Shown here piece by piece: positions 47,941 to 64,000 of a stretch of 64,000 nucleotides of DNA (position 1 is the first letter of the stretch; every line of letters starts with the position of its first letter). The stretch lies in NCBI GenBank assembly GCA_034008185.1, contig CM067085.1:78170275-78234274 (forward strand), read 5' to 3'. A model generated the notes under the pieces. The model did no database searches. It was not told the DNA's origin and worked only from the letters and a program-made list of their open reading frames with translations. The position numbers and the translations under genes are program-made. This DNA comes from Gorsachius magnificus (Eukaryota; Chordata; Aves; Pelecaniformes; Ardeidae).

Positions 47941-50132
47941 AGTTATAACCTCAAATCTTACTTTTGTTGCTACTTAACAGCAAAGTCAACCAATATGATA
48001 ATTTTTTTCCTATGTAAAAAAAAAAGTCTGTCACTAAAACTATGCTCAACTAATCAGTGCAGAAGCAACATTCTAAGTGGGCATGTTTAGAAGTTCCATA
48101 ATGTGTATTTTTGTGTACACAGTTGTGATTTATCTTTAAAATTTTACTACTGAATTAGAAAAAAAAAACCTTAGCAGTGACAAATATGCAGTCTCCCTCA
48201 GTAGTGCAGTTTGCAAAACAGTAGAAAGTCATCTATAATAATGTAGGAAGGTTTTTGATGAATAATTTTTCACATTTCTTTTTCCAACACTGCTATTGCC
48301 AATGTATTTAATTTGAAACCTTGTGGAAATCTGTTTCGACAGTGATAGCTCTTAAGCTGCACTTCCAATTTTAAAATGTTTTCATCAAGTGAGAACAATT
48401 TATTCTGCCACAGTGCTCCTGCTTTCTAAACCATAGCAGCTAGAAAACATACCTTGAAATAATAAACAAGAAATAATTATCTAGGAAAACAGTAAAAAGC
48501 TAGCGATACAGTAGGACATAAACCTCAATATCATCATCAAGAATTTTGGAAAGTTCAGTATGTTATGAAAAATACTTTATATGCCTCTTGTACATTAAAA
48601 AAAGTAATCTGTGGCTGACATTTCAGTAACATTTCCGCTTAAATGACATCTCTCATGCATTGTGTCCAGAAAATAAAAATTTCCCCATCCATGTACTGCA
48701 GCTGCTCAAAAGCTGAGGTACAATATAGACCTTCCCTAATCATAGCTTCAAAGTACTGAACGCTTCAGCAAGGGAGTTCAAGTACTTATTAACCTTTCCA
48801 ATAAAGAGTGTGAATATAGCCCCTTCTTACACTTCATCCACCTGCAGCCTATTAACTTGCCTGCAAATGCATCTAACACATCTCCTTGAAAAAGACAGCA
48901 CGCTTTCACTGTTCTTTAGACAGGGTACGGAAACTTTAAAATACAGATATAATAAAGTCTTGACCTACGTGTTATTAGTACATTATAATTACATCCCGTG
49001 TATAATTTTTTCAGCATATGTTGTCTAACATTAAGAAATGCAGTATCAGTTTTGCTTTCCCCCTTGTGATGTGGGAAGAGTGTCAGCCTCACTCTCTGCC
49101 TGTTTATTGCATCAAGATGGAAAAAACACATGAATTAGAGAGTTACCAACTGCACTTCTGCCAACCACGTTTTGGTTTGGGAACGCTAAACTGAACTCTA
49201 TAAGGGCATGCAGGCATCCAAATATGAAAGAACATACAATGTGTTTTGCATCGTGTTCACTGGATGCTGTTCCCAAAGAACAACACATAGAGGTAGCATG
49301 CTTATTCTTAGTGGTGTAATTTCAAAAGGCCTAGAAACCTCCTCCTCTCTTCTCTGGTGGTAGGCTAGTATCTCTTCCCACTGACGTTAAGTGTTTCCAC
49401 CTGCTTCAGTAGAGCTAGGATTTTCCTAAAAATCAAGGGCTGAGGTGACCATACCTCTTCAATACATTCATTTAATTAAGCAGTCAAGCACACTGACTTC
49501 TGTATCTTTGGCCTCCCCTAAGATATAGGCTATGCACTGTATGCACATGGTACTTGTGAATTCCTCATGGTGGAAAAAGAATTAAATGAAGAAATAGATT
49601 TGCTGCATGGCCCACAGTATTTAAATACATTTAAATATGGATTAGCATAGGATATTACCTCATTATTGCTGGACTTAACTCTCAAAGTAGTTTAAAGTTT
49701 TTGAAAATTTTATATAGAACCTGAAAGGTTGGTTTATTACAGTATTCGTAAACTTTATTTCTGTGGTTGCTTAATGGAGTGTTCAGCTGAACACATACAA
49801 AAAAATTCCCCATAGTACAGTTCAGAGAGACAACATATTATGCCTTCATTAATGTGTGGTGCTATAGCACAAAGCATACCAAACTCAAAGCTATAGGTTA
49901 GTCTACTCTCCTTTAAGCATGCATTTGCAAAACATCCATTTACTCTTTAAGAGACAAAGAAATATGATCTGTGCTACTTATTTTTAGCTCAGGAAAGAGC
50001 CACCTCACTGTTACATTAAGATTTTGATTTGAAAAAAATCTAAAAAAACCCCAAAGCTTCTTAAAATTAAGTTTGTGCATATTCTTAAAATTGCTCCTTA
50101 CTAAAAGTTTCTGCATCAAGTGTGCACTGCAG

Positions 50133-50144
50133 TTTTATTTTATT
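50133..50144 (-). promoter_or_regulatory. candidate proximal polyadenylation signal of AGL
   Basis: Two overlapping AATAAA hexamers on the minus strand, about 205 nt downstream of the AGL stop codon. More AATAAA hexamers lie at 49754-49759 and 49733-49738, so several 3' ends are possible. The mammalian 3' UTR is, as I recall, much longer, so this may not be the main site. Confidence 0.3.
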
Positions 50145-50350
50145 GTCATGGCCTGATTTTCAAAAAAACAAGCCAAGCCCCACACAGTTATAGGGCACAG
50201 GAGCTGCTGGCGCTCAGCATCTTTGAAAGTCGGGACACAGCTTAAGTGATTGCGCAGAACAGGATGTTTCCCTTGCAGTATAAGCCAAGTGTTCATTTAT
50301 GCCCAATAATAAGACCACAGAAGTTTCATCAAATCAATCAAAATGAACTT

Positions 50351-63825
<13,475 letters not shown>

Positions 63826-64000
63826 CTGAAGATACAAACCCAACTGTGTATTAAAAGACTCGCCATTGTCACAAACAGCAATTACAATTCAGGATGCAAA
63901 GGTACACAGCCACAGATACTTTAGTTGGATTTAACTCCATTACTTCTCTTGATCTGCAGAACGAGTTATGATACAGCTCAATTGTAGTTTCCTCAACATA

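Larger units (their letters stand above)
46541..50132. other. region downstream of AGL, probably including its 3' UTR
   Basis: AT-rich DNA without a recognisable gene. It holds an (AAAAT)n stretch at about 47562-47590 and a C-rich/G4 stretch at 47893-47940. How much is AGL 3' UTR cannot be told from sequence. Confidence 0.4.

Overview
This is vertebrate nuclear DNA, almost certainly from a bird. The evidence is (i) truncated CR1 LINEs ending in the avian octamer tail (variants of ATTCTGTG), (ii) one CR1 with an (AGAAT)n tail as found in many birds, (iii) two worn MIR-like SINE relics, and (iv) spliced genes with long AT-rich introns. No bacterial features, CRISPR array, tRNA or rRNA were seen. 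The species cannot be fixed from the sequence alone.

Layout, left to right. 1-16.3 kb: the 5' part of a minus-strand gene. A first coding exon at 13192-13387 encodes a signal peptide. Three further exons complete a Reeler (reelin N-terminal) domain. A run of nine very short, strictly in-phase exons (18-45 nt) then encodes Ser/Gly/Tyr/Cys-rich segments and leaves the window at its left edge. Its likely promoter is a GC-rich patch with two CCAAT boxes at 16.13-16.46 kb. 16.5-45.7 kb: gene-poor DNA with CR1 and MIR relics and no coding exon I can support. 45.7-46.4 kb: a GC-rich block holding a 40-bp minisatellite whose unit carries an E2F-type motif, followed by a 45-bp duplication. 46.5-50.3 kb: AT-rich DNA, probably including the 3' UTR of AGL. 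50.35-63.8 kb: thirteen minus-strand exons encoding the C-terminal ~595 residues of the glycogen debranching enzyme AGL. The 5' half of AGL lies beyond the right edge.

The two genes are functionally unrelated: AGL is a cytosolic glycogen-degrading enzyme, and the Reeler protein is predicted to be secreted or on the cell surface. Both are read right to left, with the Reeler gene downstream of AGL. That differs from the mammalian order as I recall it, where the Reeler-containing FRRS1 sits at the 5' side of AGL. The least expected item is the mini-exon array of the Reeler gene, in which at least two exons look like duplicates of each other.

Exon boundaries were derived by hand from reading frame, GT/AG sites and matching phases. 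All thirteen AGL exons and the four Reeler exons join without a frame break.
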